A stretch of DNA of 64,000 bases from Thecamonas trahens ATCC 50062. Its lineage: Eukaryota > Apusozoa > Apusomonadida > Apusomonadidae. The stretch lies in NCBI RefSeq assembly GCF_000142905.1, contig NW_013657667.1, positions 108,714-172,713 of the forward strand. The letters are read 5' to 3'. This document shows positions 1 to 10,915 of this stretch, one piece after another. Position 1 is the stretch's first letter, and every line of letters starts with the position of its first letter. Below the pieces are notes generated by a model. The model ran no database searches, was not told the origin of the DNA, and saw nothing but the letters and a program-made list of their open reading frames with translations. The position numbers and the translations under genes are program-made.

Positions 1-1193
1 CCGAGCTCTGCGCCGCGGTCGCGAACGCTCGCGATCTCATGCTGCCACCAGTACGCGGCGGCCTGGGTGCCCCACTTTGCCGAGCCGGTAAACTTCTCAG
101 GTGCGAGCTTGGGCGGGAAGAGGACCCAGCGCTTGTGGCCGTGGGTGAGCGCGTTCCACGCAGATGTGCCGAGCGGGTCGGTGTGGATGTCGGTCCCGGT
201 CCGCTTGGGCCCTGCCACGATCCAGCGGAACGGCGGCCGCTTGCCTGTGGGCAGGACGCCAAAGTAGTCGTACTTGAACATAGGCGGGACGGTAAAGTCT
301 TTGAGCATGTCAGCGCGGGCCGGCTCGTGCAGCCGCGACTCGAACAAGTACAGCGGCGAGTCGTCGGTCGTAGCGCGCGCGTAGCGGAGGTAGTGCTTGA
401 GCTTCATGGCAGTGCCCGAGACGCGGAACTTGGTCTCGCCGTACTTGCGGATGAGGCTCTTGGGAGACCACGCGTCATTGGCCGGCCAAGAATCCATGAG
501 CCCTGTAATGATGACTGGCTTGTTTCCGCCCTCGTACCGCTTGCGGAACTCGTGGGCCGAGATGGTCCGCGCGTCGACCCGCTCGATGTCAAACGCAGGG
601 TCAACCGGCTGGCGCATCTCGGCCAGGAACGCATCGTCATCGGCGAGCCCGAACCGGCGTCCATAGTGCTTCTTGTTGTCGTCGGCGTACACCCGCTTGA
701 CCGCCTCGATGTACGACGAGTCCGAGTCGGAGAGCGCGCCTGGGACCTGCGAGAACGACGATGGCGTCTCCTCTGACGATACCGTGCCTGACACGTCAGC
801 CTTGGCCTTGCCCTTGCCCTTGCCCTTGCCCTTGCCCTTGCCCTTGGCCTTGGCCTTGCCCTTGCCCTTGCCCTTGCCCTTGCCCTTGCCCTTGCCCTTG
901 GCCTTGCCCTTGGTCTTCGACTTTGATTTCTTCTCGCCACTGCCGTCACCTGCATCAGCGTCGTCGCTGGTGGCGGACTTGCCGATGGCCTTCCCCTTGT
1001 CCTTCCTCTTCTTCCCTTTGTCCTTGCTCTTCTTCCCCTTCTTGCCCTTCTTCCCCTTCTTGCCCTCTCCCGTGCCCTTGCCCTTGCCCTTGCCCGTACT
1101 GCGGCTGGCCTCGGACTGCGGCTGGCGGTCGCCGGCAACGGTCTTTGCCTTGCGGGCCTTCTTGGAGCTCTTCTTGGAGCTCTTCTTGCCCAT
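1..1193 (-). CDS. JMJD6: JMJD6-like JmjC oxygenase, C-terminal part outside window
   Basis: Predicted nuclear Fe(II)/2-oxoglutarate dioxygenase of the JMJD6 family (lysyl hydroxylase, debated arginine demethylase). The ATG at 1193 opens a frame that runs off the left edge. The N-terminal third is low-complexity Lys/Gly (tandem KG pairs), followed by an acidic/Ser stretch and the conserved fold. Visible hallmarks are 'DDSPLYLFE', 'PPFRWIVAGP', then the Fe-binding H-x-D in 'IHTDPLGTSAWNAL' and the 2OG-binding Lys in 'HGHKRWVLFP', nearly identical to human JMJD6. The distal iron-ligand His and the C-terminal domain are outside the window. The Lys-rich N-terminal extension is longer than in animals and may act as a nuclear/nucleic-acid binding tail (inference). 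It is divergently arranged with B9D1. Identification is strong; the start is the first Met after an in-frame stop-free leader. Confidence 0.9.
   Translation of the reverse strand, partial: MGKKSSKKSSKKARKAKTVAGDRQPQSEASRSTGKGKGKGTGEGKKGKKGKKGKKSKDKGKKRKDKGKAIGKSATSDDADAGDGSGEKKSKSKTKGKAKGKGKGKGKGKGKGKAKAKGKGKGKGKGKGKAKADVSGTVSSEETPSSFSQVPGALSDSDSSYIEAVKRVYADDNKKHYGRRFGLADDDAFLAEMRQPVDPAFDIERVDARTISAHEFRKRYEGGNKPVIITGLMDSWPANDAWSPKSLIRKYGETKFRVSGTAMKLKHYLRYARATTDDSPLYLFESRLHEPARADMLKDFTVPPMFKYDYFGVLPTGKRPPFRWIVAGPKRTGTDIHTDPLGTSAWNALTHGHKRWVLFPPKLAPEKFTGSAKWGTQAAAYWWQHEIASVRDRGAEL
800..914. repeat. CCCTTG hexanucleotide tract inside JMJD6
   Basis: A near-perfect hexamer array, CCCTTG with a few GCCTTG variants, is read on the minus strand as alternating Lys-Gly (with some Ala). 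A second, shorter block of the same hexamer lies near 1070-1098. The array keeps frame whatever its copy number, so it can vary in length without breaking the gene. Confidence 0.85.
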
Positions 1194-1882
1194 GCTGCGC
1201 TCCGTTTTCTCACTCGTCGCTGTGCTGTCTCGTGTCTGTCCTCTCTGCCTCTGCCTCCAACAAGCCGCTAGTCGAGTCGTGTCTCCCGCCCCAGCCCGCT
1301 TGCCCGCCGCCGTCGCCGGCTGCTGCTCTGTCGCCGGACTGACCGACGAGTGATCACTGAAAGAAAGGAATGGCGATCGGGTGGACGGGAAGGGGGCCGG
1401 AGCATGGTCAGGATCAGGGGTTCGCTGATTTGTTCACCTACCGCCAGATGCCGCATGGTGGGGTTGATGGCAATGATGGGGCTGGATGGTGACTGATTTT
1501 ATTTGGAGGCGGAGAAGGGCTCCCGATCAATGACAATCATGACAAGGATCAGGATCATGATCATGATCATGATCATGATCATGATCAGGATCAGGATCAT
1601 GATCAGGATCAGGATCTGGATCAAGACCATCAACAAGCCCATCAACAGCATCAAACATGATCACAATAGTAGTAACGATGACGACGGCGACGTCGAGTAT
1701 CATACCCACATCACTGCGGCCATCTCAATCAGTATCAAGATACGTATCGCCATCGAAGACAAACACGATCACTTACGCGATCACACCCATGATCATGTAC
1801 ACGATCACAACCACGATCACGTTCACGTTCTCCACCCCCCCCCTGCACGCCACCCATCCCCACCCACCGCACTCACTCGACC
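1194..1882. other. Divergent intergenic region with palindromic GATCAT microsatellite
   Basis: No gene is visible between the head-to-head JMJD6 and B9D1 genes. The stretch 1546-1621 is built from GATCAT and GATCAG units that form long self-complementary runs, and GATC/GATCAC elements continue to about 1830. This is the presumed bidirectional promoter region. The repeat is open in several frames, but I take that as a consequence of its composition. Confidence 0.7.
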
Positions 1883-2696
1883 ATGGCACAGTTCTTCGTG
1901 GTGGTCTCCGGGCAGGTCGAGTCCGCACTGGTAGGGGACATGGAAAGGGGGTGCGAGGGGAGACTGAAGGGGGAGGGAGGGGGAGGGAGGGGGGGGGGGG
2001 GAGGGGGGCGAATGGCTGCAAGCGTGTTTGGCGCCAACGATGGCGCGACAGAGGGCAGGCAACCAACAACGGACAGAGGATGGAGGAACTCATGGCAAAA
2101 GGGAGTGGTGCGGGTGCGGTGGATGGGGATGGGTACGGGTACAGTTTGAGGACTACGACCGGCTGTTTGCCAAAGTCAACTTTGTACACAATGGCGAGGG
2201 CGTGGAGGACTGGACGGTGGTGGACGGGGCCGAGGCCGGGCTGACGCAGGTGGCGCGGAAGAGCGTCGACGGCGGCTCGCCGGTCTTTGTCTTCAACTAT
2301 CCCATCGAGGTGGCGTACGCGTCAACCAACGTGTCAGGCTGGCCGCGGCTGCTGGTCTCGATGTTTTCGATCAACGGGCTGGGCAACCACACGCTGGCGG
2401 GCTACGGGTTTGTGCACGTGCCCACGGCGCCAGGGCGGTACACCCGCTACGTGCGGACCTTCCGCCCACGCTCCTCCTCGCTCTGGCAGCGGATCAACGC
2501 ATGGCTCTTTGGCGATCCGCCCGAGTTTCTCAACTTGCCCAAGGTGCTGGGCGATGGCAAGGGCCGCGAGGTCGCCCGCGTTGTCTCGTCGGGCGTCGTC
2601 AAGGTCACCTTTAACGTCTCCACCAAGGGCCTCTCGGCCGCAGGCTACTCCGAGTCGGCCTCGTCGGTTGCCGCCGCCGCCAGCTCTACGGCTTGA
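1883..2696 (+). CDS. B9D1: B9 domain-containing protein 1 (transition zone)
   Basis: B9D1/MKSR1 is a component of the MKS complex at the ciliary transition zone. Two exons: 1883-1930 (16 codons) and 2145-2696, joined across a 214-nt GT-AG intron (donor GTAGGG, acceptor TACAG) with a long G tract. The spliced product is 199 aa. It starts 'MAQFFVVVSGQVESAL', continuing 'FEDYDRLFAKVNFV', which aligns directly with the human start. Later family signatures are 'VFNYPIEVAYASTN', 'GWPRLLVSMF', 'GYGFVHVPTAPGRY' and the C-terminal 'GVVKVTFNVSTKGL'. Length matches the family (~200 aa). With EFHC1 and MAPK15 in the same window, it shows the organism builds motile cilia or flagella. The 3' neighbour is convergent, 228 nt away. 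Confidence 0.94.
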
Positions 2697-2924
2697 AGGC
2701 ACCCCGTGCTCCGCGATGAAGAGAATGTGTTTGCTTGCTTGGTGGGAGCAAAATGGGAAAGGGAAGGAGAGGGAAAGGGACCGGTTGGATGATGTTGGTG
2801 TAGGTGTTGATTGATTGAAGTTGAGGTTGAAAAACGAAAGGAACGGAGCCGAAAACAAAAGGAATCAAAATGGCGCAGGAGCATCGACAAGTGCGGCACA
2901 AGAGGCCCCACAGCAGAGGATGCT

Positions 2925-5877
2925 CTAGAGCTGAGGCACGTCGTCCGAGGAGCCCGAGGAGCCCGACGAGAGGACGACGCCAAACAGAGGGTTCGAGGTC
3001 ATAATGGCGCCCGACTCGACGGCGGCGGCAACAGCGGCCGGCTCGGCGGCGGGCACGGCAGCGACGGACGAGTCGGCGAGGTTGAACGCCGGGTTGGCGT
3101 CGATGACGACGGCCGGGTCGGCGGTGGCCACGGCGTCGGGAACGACGGGCAGGGCGGGCGGCGCAGCGTCGTCCGACGAACCGGACGAGCGCGAGCGCGC
3201 AAAGATGACGACGGCGACGACAGCAACAACGACAACGAGGACCGAGAGCGAGGCTGCGGTGCCCTTGCCGGCCGACGAGGAGAAGAACGATGTGTTGTCC
3301 TCTGAGCTGGCGCTGTTGATCGCAGACGACGCACCGGGGCAGAGCGGCGAAGTCGTAGCCACGTCCCAAGCGGAAGCCGGCTCGTCAGGGTAGAGCATCG
3401 GATCGTTGGGAATGCAGCCCTGCCGGGACTGGAACTCGTACTTGGCGCAGATTGTCTTCTCGCACGTAGAGCGAGTGTTGTGCGAGCACGGCTGAAGGTA
3501 GTGCTGGGTGCACGACGCTGAGCAGCAGTCGTACTCGTACAGGTTGCCATCATCGCACTCTTCACCAACGTTCACCGCGCCGTCACCACACTGGGCGCCA
3601 AACTGGCGGAGGCCGGTGCAGACAACAGGCTTGGCAAACTCATGGCTCGGGAGCGAGAACGTCGAGGTCGTGAGGATGAACAGCTGCTGGCACTGGTCTT
3701 CGGAGGTGTGGGCAAAGCCGTCGTCGCACGTGGTGCCAATCGGCGCAAAGGTGCAGTCGGGGTTGCAGCAGGCGTTGTCCGGGTGCGGGTCACCGTTGGG
3801 CAGGGTCTTGCCCGGGTCACACTCCTCGCCAAAGTCGACAATACCGTTACCGCAGGGCCCCGCCGGCGGCGGCGGCGGCGTCGGCGGGTCGCACGTCGAC
3901 ACACCCGCCGTACACACACCAGCCTGGCAGGTGTCGGCAGTGCACGAATCGGCGTCGAGGTCACACGCCGTGTTGTCCGGCGCAAAGCCGTCGGCCGGGC
4001 ACGCGCCAGACACACCGTCGCAAGTCTCGGCCACGTCGCAGGTCGACGCCGCAGCGCGGCAGACAAACGAGGTGTCAGCCACGTTGTCGACGCAGGTCGC
4101 CGAAGTGCCGGCGCAGGTGTCGGGCATATCGCACGAGCCCGAGGGCGCGGCACCGCACGGCGTGCCGGCGGCGGCAAAGCCGTCGACCGGGCACGAGGCA
4201 GTCACGCCGTCGCAGGTCTCGGCGACGTCGCACTCTGAGGCGGCGGCGCGGCAGACAACCGACGAGTCGGCGACGTTCGCGACGCAGGTCGCCGAGGTAC
4301 CGGCGCAGGTGTCAGCGACATCGCACGGGCCCGAGGGCGCGGCGCCACAGGTGGTGCCGGCGGCGGCAAAGCCGTCGACCGGGCACGAGGCAGTCACGCC
4401 ATCGCAGGTCTCGGCGACGTCGCACTCTGAGGCGGCAGCGCGGCAGACAACCGTCGAATCGGCCACAGCGTCCGTGCAGGTCGCCGAGGTACCGGAGCAG
4501 GTGTCAGCGACATCGCAAGGGCCCGAGGGCGCAGCGCCACAGGTGGTGCCGGCGGCGGCAAAGGTGCAGTCGGCAGCGCAGCACTCACCACCGTCGCACT
4601 CCTCGCCAGGCTCGACAATGCCATTGCCGCATGTGCAGCCATCCGTGCAGACACCAGTGCCGTCGCAGGTGTCGACGGTGCAGGCAGTCGTCGGGTTGTC
4701 GCACGAGGTACCGGCCGGCGCAAACGAGTCAGCCGGGCAGGCCGACGAGACGCCAGTGCACATCTCGGGGGCGTCGCAGACCGAGGCAGCACCGCGGCAC
4801 TCGATGTCGGCGCCGAGGTACTTGCACGTCGACGAGCAGCAGAGACCAAAGTCGTCGCACTCCTCGTCGCCCTCGAGCACACCGTTGCCACAGACCGGCT
4901 CCGGCGGAGTGTTCGGCTCGCAAATGCCGTCCGGGTTAAAGTCGAACCCAGCGTTACACGGGCACTCAAAGTAGCCCTCGTAGTTGACGCAATGGCAGTT
5001 CGGATCAGTGCACGGCGAGTCGGCGCACTCGTCGATGTCACTGCATCCCGAGCCGTTGGCCGTGCCGTCGCCCTCAAACCCGTCCTTGCACACGCAGGTG
5101 CCATCCACGCAATCGGCGCGGACGTGGCACTCGACCACGTGCTGAGGCGGCGGCGGCGACGGCCGGTGCGAGTTCTTGGACGACGAGCGGTGCGCGAGCC
5201 CGAGCCCGAGCCCGATCCCGAGTTGTGGTCCTCGGCCTTGTCGGGCGAGACAATGCACTGTGGCGAGTCGGTCGGCACGTTGTCCTTGCACTCGTACCCA
5301 TCACGGGTGTTGACGCACGTGGTGTCGTCGGGGCAGTCGGCAAGGCCTTCCTTGCACTCGTCCACGTCGCCACACATACACGTCCATCCCCACGTTCCGC
5401 AAGGCTTGTCCGAGTTCTTCTGCGAGTTCGAGCTGAGCTCGATACGCTTGTACTCGATGTACTTCTTCCACTTGTTCTTGACAATCGTCAGCGCGCGGCA
5501 AAAGAACTTCTACTCTCGTCCACACGTGCACAAATTGTCCGCATGCGCGTGCGTGAGTGCGGAAGAGGAACACTGGTCAGCTCAAGCTCGACCATAAAAA
5601 AAAGCAGCGAACATTCGGCACGTGCCGGCTACCGCCGAACGGCCAATGAGCAAAAAACCAGTTGCTGGACTCGGTACGCCCCCTACCATTCCCCCCCCTC
5701 CCTGCATTCCCCCCCTCCCCCCTCCTCCTCCACCCGGCCCTTGTTGCTGCTTACCTTGAACTTGCCCTTGGGCTTCGGGCACTTGAAGTTGCGCCAGCGG
5801 CGGGCTTCAGCCACAGACGCCAGCAGCAGCATCGCCAGGAAAAGGACCCCAAGGGTCTTGGTCGACAAAACGGCCAT
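2925..5877 (-). CDS. Secreted/type I membrane protein with EGF and DUF4215-like cysteine repeats; one frame break
   Basis: Two exons: 5755-5877 encodes a signal peptide ('LGVLFLAMLLLASVAEA'), then a 245-nt intron (donor GTAAGC, acceptor GTAG), then 2925-5509. After a short basic segment come a Ca-binding EGF motif ('CGDVDECKEGLADCPDD'), a second EGF ('DIDECADSPCTDPNCHC'), and many Cys repeats of the 'CGNGIVEPGEECDGG' DUF4215 type alternating with 'CDVAETCDG' units. Three consecutive 64-residue units (192 nt) are almost identical between about 4010 and 4560. One transmembrane helix ('LSVLVVVVAVVAVVIFA') precedes a ~75-residue cytoplasmic tail. Between the two EGFs the frame breaks in a GGGCTC repeat (5192-5220). 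One missing G restores a 902-residue protein. Likely cell-surface adhesion or receptor role (inference). Confidence 0.75.
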
Positions 5878-6574
5878 TTTTTGGGTTCTCGAGAGTCGAG
5901 TGAAAGAGAAGTCTGGCTCTCCGTGAGTGATCATAAACTATTCGTTGCACAATCGTTGCAACCGGCGGCTTCTTCTTTGCACCTTGAGCGGCAGTGGCGA
6001 AACGCCTGTAAGGTTTTGCCGACCCACCCTCCCCCGCCTCCTTCCGCCCCCCCCCCCCCCCCTCCCCCCTCATGACCTTGGTCTTGCCCTTGGCTGTCAG
6101 ACTTGCATAAACTACGGCAGTTCCAACCAATCTCCTGTGCTTCTTTCTCTGACCATTCGCTCAGCCCTGCCTGCTAAGCAGCGGCTGTTGTACCAGCGTG
6201 GGTGGCTCCGGGTACTTGTGGTGGAAAGGGCAAACGATGAAAAATATTGTGAGGCGGTCCTCGTGGTTAGGTGCGGAGGAGGAGAGAGGGGGGGTGGTCA
6301 AGAACTCCCTCGGCTAGAGGTCGGAGGTACGGGCTGAGAGCAATGAGCAATGCAAGCGAGGGTGGGCATGGTGTGATGGAGGGACTGCGTGGTGGATAGT
6401 GGACATGGGGCGGTACTTGGGCTGGCTGGGGCCTGGGTACATGGCGGTCTGTGGCGGTGCGGCGTTTAGCGCCGGTTGATCGGCAAAGGCAAGCGGCCGG
6501 CGGACGCGGTCAGCAAGGAGGGGGGGGGGGGGGGGGCGGGTGTGTGGTCAGGTTCATTGCAGGATGCAGCGCGG
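5878..6574. other. Intergenic region, no gene recognised
   Basis: The region lies between the signal-peptide exon of the EGF protein and the Arp3 stop codon. It holds a C run (about 6047-6067) and a G run (6519-6538). A minus-strand open stretch near 5930-6130 has a Lys-rich patch but matches no family I recognise and runs through the homopolymer, so I do not call it. Confidence 0.5.
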
Positions 6575-8465
6575 TTAGGCGCCAGCGCCAAAGACCGGGT
6601 TGTGGCGGGCGAGCGACGGGCCGATCTCGTCGTACTGGGCCTTGGTGTGGCAGACGGTGTAGAACTCGGGGGTGGAGGAGAGCATGGAGCCGCCAAAGAA
6701 GACAGCGTTGCGCTGCATAGGGTACGAGATGACGTTGACCTCGATGGGCTTGGCCTTGATGCGGCCGCCGGAGAGCTCCTCGGAGACCTTGATGCGCTTG
6801 TCGACGGTGCGCTTGACGTCGCGCTGGAGACGGCGGCCAAAGTCCTTGAACATGGTCGAACCACCCGAGAGCACAATGTTCTTGTACAGCGGGCGGCGGA
6901 CGTCGATGGGCGTGGCCTGGATCGAGGCGTCGACAACGGTGGGGAGCGGGGTAAGGAAGTCGGACGAGAAGATCTCCGGGTTGAAGAACAGCTCGGGGCC
7001 GAGGAAGCGCTCGTAGCCGACGTCGATGGTGAACGGCTTCTTGGTCCGCGGGTCGGCGCCCTCGTACTGCTTGATCCACTTGGCCGGGTCCTTGTCGTAC
7101 TTGCTGAACTCCTTGGCCACATCCGAGCACACGTACGAGAACATCTCCTTGACACGCTTGGCCACCTCCAGCGACTCGGACGGCGGAATCGCCGAGCCCT
7201 CGCGCTCGCGGAGCAGCTGCTGGATGAACGATGTGATGTCGCGCCCGGCCATCGGAATGTGCTTGATGGCAGAGCCGATGACGTAGCCCTCGGCGACCGG
7301 GATGACGTGCGTCACGCCATCACCCGAGTCAATCACCGTGCCCGTCAGCGTCCGCTCCGTCACCGCAGACGACGTCCACGACGCCGCAAGTGCAAGCACT
7401 GCCTGAACCGCAATGTACAGCCCGGGCACGTTGAAAGTCTCGAACATGATCTCCGCAGTGTACTCGCGGTTCTCCGGCGGGTTGAGCGGCGGCTCGGTCA
7501 GGAGCACGTGGTGGTCCTCCGGCTCAGCACGCAGGTACTTGAAGAAGCACTGCTCCCAGAACCGCTCCATGTGGTCCCAGTTGTCGATCTGCCCGTGCCG
7601 GATCGGGTAGTACACCTGGTACGTGTTCTGGTGAGCGAGTGCCTCGTCGCCAATGTGGAAGTCAAGGTCCTCCAGTCCCTTGACCGTCGACGGGCCGCCA
7701 CGCGCTCCCTTGTTCGACGCAGTCTCCTCGTTCGACGCAATCGCCGTCGGCACCACAAACTGCGGCTCCACGTTGCCGGCAAAGCCCATCTTGGTGTACC
7801 TGTCCATCCCGCGCCCGTCGTTTCCCAGTGAGTCTGCCTCGTCCTCCTCCCGCAGCCTGCCCAAGACCAACGAAAAAAATGCCAGGCGCAGCCTCACAAT
7901 GACTCACCATCACCACAAGAGCCTCCCGCGCCCGCTTGCCTAGCCTTTGGCCTCCTGGTCCGATGCCGGCCTTGTTACACTAGCAATAAACATTTCCACC
8001 TCCTCCCCTCCTCCCCCTCCCCTCGCACGCATGCCCCATCCCCCATCCCCACCACGAGCGACCGCTAATGCTGTCGACGAGGCGACGATGGCATTTTTTC
8101 TTGCGAAGCCGGCACCGCCCGTCGTCACCACCACAGCCAAGCCAGCCGCCCTCCCCCCCCTCTCCACGTTCTACGAACCACCCGACACCCAAGCCGGCCC
8201 CTATCCGTCAACTCCTTCCACCCTAGAGACTCTCCCTTCCGCTCGGCCCTCTAGGCTCCTCCCCACTCGCTCCATTCCCTCGCCAAAGTGGGTGACCAAG
8301 GCCACCGGCTTCCCCCGAACAGCTGCTCCCCCCGCGAGCCGCCACCGTCCCCACCCAACAGCAAGTGCCATACAGACCACATGCTCAGCTTCTCGCACCC
8401 ATTTACAACTCCAATACGTACCCGGTACCATTGTCAATGACCACTGCAGGCGGCTGTCCCGACAT
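6575..8465 (-). CDS. ARP3: Actin-related protein 3 (Arp2/3 complex)
   Basis: Arp3 is a pseudo-barbed-end subunit of the Arp2/3 complex that nucleates branched actin. Exon 1 is 8422-8465 ('[15 protein letters not shown]', phase 2, donor GTACGT). A 622-nt intron follows, and exon 2 is 6575-7799 (acceptor ACAG). The join regenerates the nucleotide-binding '[14 protein letters not shown]' loop. The product is 422 aa (human 418). Diagnostic segments: '[19 protein letters not shown]', '[20 protein letters not shown]', '[12 protein letters not shown]', '[19 protein letters not shown]', and the C-terminus '[10 protein letters not shown]'. No insertion or loss relative to the family. This is the most secure call in the window. 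Confidence 0.98.
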
Positions 8466-8964
8466 GTTGCCAGTGCTGAGAGATGTGTGTCGTGGAGAGC
8501 GGGGCGAGCGGGTGGGGAAGGGAGGGGGGGGCAGAATGGGGGAGAAACGAGCTCGAGTGCCAAGCTGACGCTCGTTGGACAGTTTCATCACTGCCGGACA
8601 ACTCCACGGCAACGATTGCGTGGCTATCAATGAGCTGAAAGTACTCAAGAAAGGCTACGTGGAGAAGGCAACATAGTAGATGATGCCATCGGCAAGGCGG
8701 CCCTAAATTCTGCTGTCATCTGGCTGTCCCCTTGACTCTCCTGCTCGAAATCGCCAGCTGCTACTGCTGGGCTGGGCTGCCATAGTGGATGCTGTCTCTC
8801 GCCGCCTCGATCCGGCCACCAGCCAACCCCTCTCCCCTTCCCCCCCCCTCCCCCTCCACCACACCAGACCCACCACCTCCACCCACTCGATCACCACCTC
8901 ACTCTCTTCTTCCCTTCTCCATTCTCCCCGCTCCGCTCCCTCTTCACCACCCGACCCACTGCAG
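8466..8964. other. 5' flank of Arp3 and of a small plus-strand gene
   Basis: About 500 nt of pyrimidine-rich DNA upstream of Arp3. It must also contain the unresolved first exon of the plus-strand gene at 8965. I found no clear ATG-to-donor exon in it. Confidence 0.4.
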
Positions 8965-9186
8965 GCCTCCCCACTCATCCATGCGCAAGTCTGCCAGCCG
9001 TGGCTCTCCCCCTCGTCGGGGCTCAAGGCGCTCTGGGCCGAGCAGAAGCCGTATGTCGTGGTGGCCGCCATTGTGGGCTTTGTCACATGGCTCATTCTCC
9101 ACATCAAGTCGGCTCACAACTACGTCCCGCGCCATGAGCTCGTGGCAGAGGCTCTCGCTGTAGCATCCGACTCGTCGTCTTCATGA
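8965..9186 (+). CDS. Small single-span membrane protein, last exon
   Basis: I do not recognise the family. The exon is taken from a TGCAG acceptor at 8963-8964 and ends at the TGA at 9184-9186. It encodes about 73 residues: a hydrophilic lead with 'GLKALWAEQKPY', one strongly hydrophobic helix ('VVVAAIVGFVTWLILHI'), then a short polar tail ending in Ser. No in-frame ATG exists in the open stretch back to 8785 (only GTG), so the start codon must lie in an unseen upstream exon. Topology suggests a small tail-anchored or type III protein (inference). An ATG at about 8981 in another frame gives a basic 60-residue peptide that I consider a shadow. Confidence 0.45.
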   Translation, partial: ASPLIHAQVCQPWLSPSSGLKALWAEQKPYVVVAAIVGFVTWLILHIKSAHNYVPRHELVAEALAVASDSSSS

Positions 9187-9383
9187 CAGTTCTGTATCAT
9201 GTCCTCTCGCCCCGTGCTCTTGCTGCCGAGGCCACGTCATCGCCGTCGTCATCCGCTGGTGCCTCGACTCCTTCGGCGTCAACGCATCCGTCGGTCACCC
9301 CAATACTGTGCATCTGTGGTCCACCATGACGGATCGTCAGCCTACTCTCTAGCCCTTGTCTGTGCTAGCCTGGTAAACTCGAT

Positions 9384-10826
9384 TTACTCGTCCGTTCCAG
9401 AGCCACTCTCGTCGTACCCGTCGTCGTCGTACTCGTCGTCGTCGTACTCGTCGTCATCAGCATCATCATCATCATCGTCATCGTCGTCGTCATACTCATC
9501 ATACTCGTCATACTCGTCATCCTCGCCCGACTTGTCATAGCTCTCATCGATACTACCGCTGCCGGCACCCGCGTCGCCGAGATCAGCGACAACCGACGCG
9601 AGGTTAGCCTTGATGGCGTCGATGTACATGGCAGTAACCTGGCCCTGCTCGGCCACCCGCGCCTCGGTGGCGTCGACGGCGGCACTACCAAGCTGCTGCT
9701 CGGCATCGGCAGCCGATGCAAGGGCGGCGTGCTCGGCTGCGTCGGCGGCGTCCGACAGCTCGTGCGCCTGTGCCAGCGACGCTGCCGAGAGGGCGCGGGC
9801 GTTGGCGGCCGCCGACTCGGCCACATCGACCGACGCGTGCCGACTCGGACTGCTGCTCATCGTAGAAGCCGGCGAGTCTGGACGATCGGGCGAGAGGACC
9901 ATGGTCGACTTGGGAATGACGCCCTTGGGCGACTTGGTGTAGAGCTTGCGGACCGCCGACGCGTACTCGGCACGCTTAGCAAGCTGCTCCGCAGCGCGCT
10001 TGCGGGCGATCTTGCGACCATCGCGCTCGCGTTTCTCTTCCTCGATCACCTTTTGCGCACGCTTGCCCGTAAAGAACTTTGGCTTGCCCGCCGGCGCCGA
10101 CGCCAGACGAGCCGCACGGAGCTCGGCCATCCGGGCCTCTCGCGCCGCCGTCACCTTGGCCTCCCACGCCGCCATCTCCTTGGCGTCGAGGGGCTTGTTG
10201 CGCGCGTGCCGCATCTCCCGCACTCGCTGCTCCTCCTCCAGCTTGGGCAGAACCATCTTGCGCACGTACTCCTTCTCCATCCTCACCCACACCGGCTCGC
10301 GGTTGGCCCGCCGCGCCGCCATCCGTTGCGCCGCACGCCGGCCCAGACGGGCCTCACGCTCAGCGTTCCGCCTCTTACGCGCCTCCTCGGCCATCGCCAC
10401 CTGTCGCGCCAGCAGCTCGCGCCGCTGCTCTACCGCTGCCGCCGTCTGCGCTTCCCGTGCGGCCTCCAGCGCCTCCAGCTCGGCCCGTGCCGCCGCCGCC
10501 CGCCGTGCCGCCTCGTTCTGCCGCTCCACACTTCGTCGCGCTTGCTCTCGGATCCGAAGCCGCGCCAGACGCATTCCCCGGGCCGCCGCGTCTTCCTCCT
10601 CACCGGCCCTTGCGCCTGCGCCAACACTCGGCCGCGCGCCACCGCCACCGCCACCGCCGCCACCGCCACTGCCGCCACCGCCGCCACCACCGCCGCCGCC
10701 ACCGCCACTGCCGCTGCCACCGAGCGTCGCCACCACAGCCTCAAACACCGAGCTCACCAGACCTGTACACACTTGCGCCACGGCCGGGTGTCTGGCTGCC
10801 ACTGGGTGGTCTCCCGCTATCGCCAT
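9384..10826 (-). CDS. Arg/Ala-rich coiled-coil protein with acidic tail
   Basis: 480-residue protein of unknown function. First ATG is at 10826. It has a ~35-residue N-terminus, a polyglycine linker (GGC repeats), a long Arg/Ala/Glu helical coiled-coil segment (about residues 75-270), including 'EPVWVRMEKEYVRKMVLPKLEEE', a basic stretch, an Ala/Ser helical region, and an extreme acidic Asp/Glu/Tyr tail coded by GTC/GTA-type triplet repeats at 9412-9535. The highly charged layout resembles cytoskeletal or ciliary accessory proteins, but no domain is diagnostic. Convergent with the gene at 8965 (197 nt between stops). Confidence 0.7.
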   Translation of the reverse strand: MAIAGDHPVAARHPAVAQVCTGLVSSVFEAVVATLGGSGSGGGGGGGGGGGGSGGGGGGGGGGARPSVGAGARAGEEEDAAARGMRLARLRIREQARRSVERQNEAARRAAAARAELEALEAAREAQTAAAVEQRRELLARQVAMAEEARKRRNAEREARLGRRAAQRMAARRANREPVWVRMEKEYVRKMVLPKLEEEQRVREMRHARNKPLDAKEMAAWEAKVTAAREARMAELRAARLASAPAGKPKFFTGKRAQKVIEEEKRERDGRKIARKRAAEQLAKRAEYASAVRKLYTKSPKGVIPKSTMVLSPDRPDSPASTMSSSPSRHASVDVAESAAANARALSAASLAQAHELSDAADAAEHAALASAADAEQQLGSAAVDATEARVAEQGQVTAMYIDAIKANLASVVADLGDAGAGSGSIDESYDKSGEDDEYDEYDEYDDDDDDDDDDADDDEYDDDEYDDDGYDESGSGTDE

Positions 10827-10915
10827 GCCTGCCTCCACTCGGCCCCGAAGTCGGCGTCAAGTGCCACTCACTCGGCCGTTGGCCACCCCCTCATCATCAT
10901 CTTTATCAAAACTCG

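Noticed and set aside
761..1353. Plus-strand Pro/Leu/Cys-rich frames opposite JMJD6
   Set aside because: Mirror images of the CCCTTG repeat opposite a strongly conserved gene.
5930..6130. Possible small ribosomal-protein-like exon on the minus strand
   Set aside because: A Lys-rich patch and a TTACAG acceptor are present, but no part aligns with a family I know and the frame runs through a G homopolymer.
6240..6275. U3 snoRNA-like box on the minus strand (ACCACGAGGA)
   Set aside because: Only this short match is present; the other U3 boxes were not found around it.
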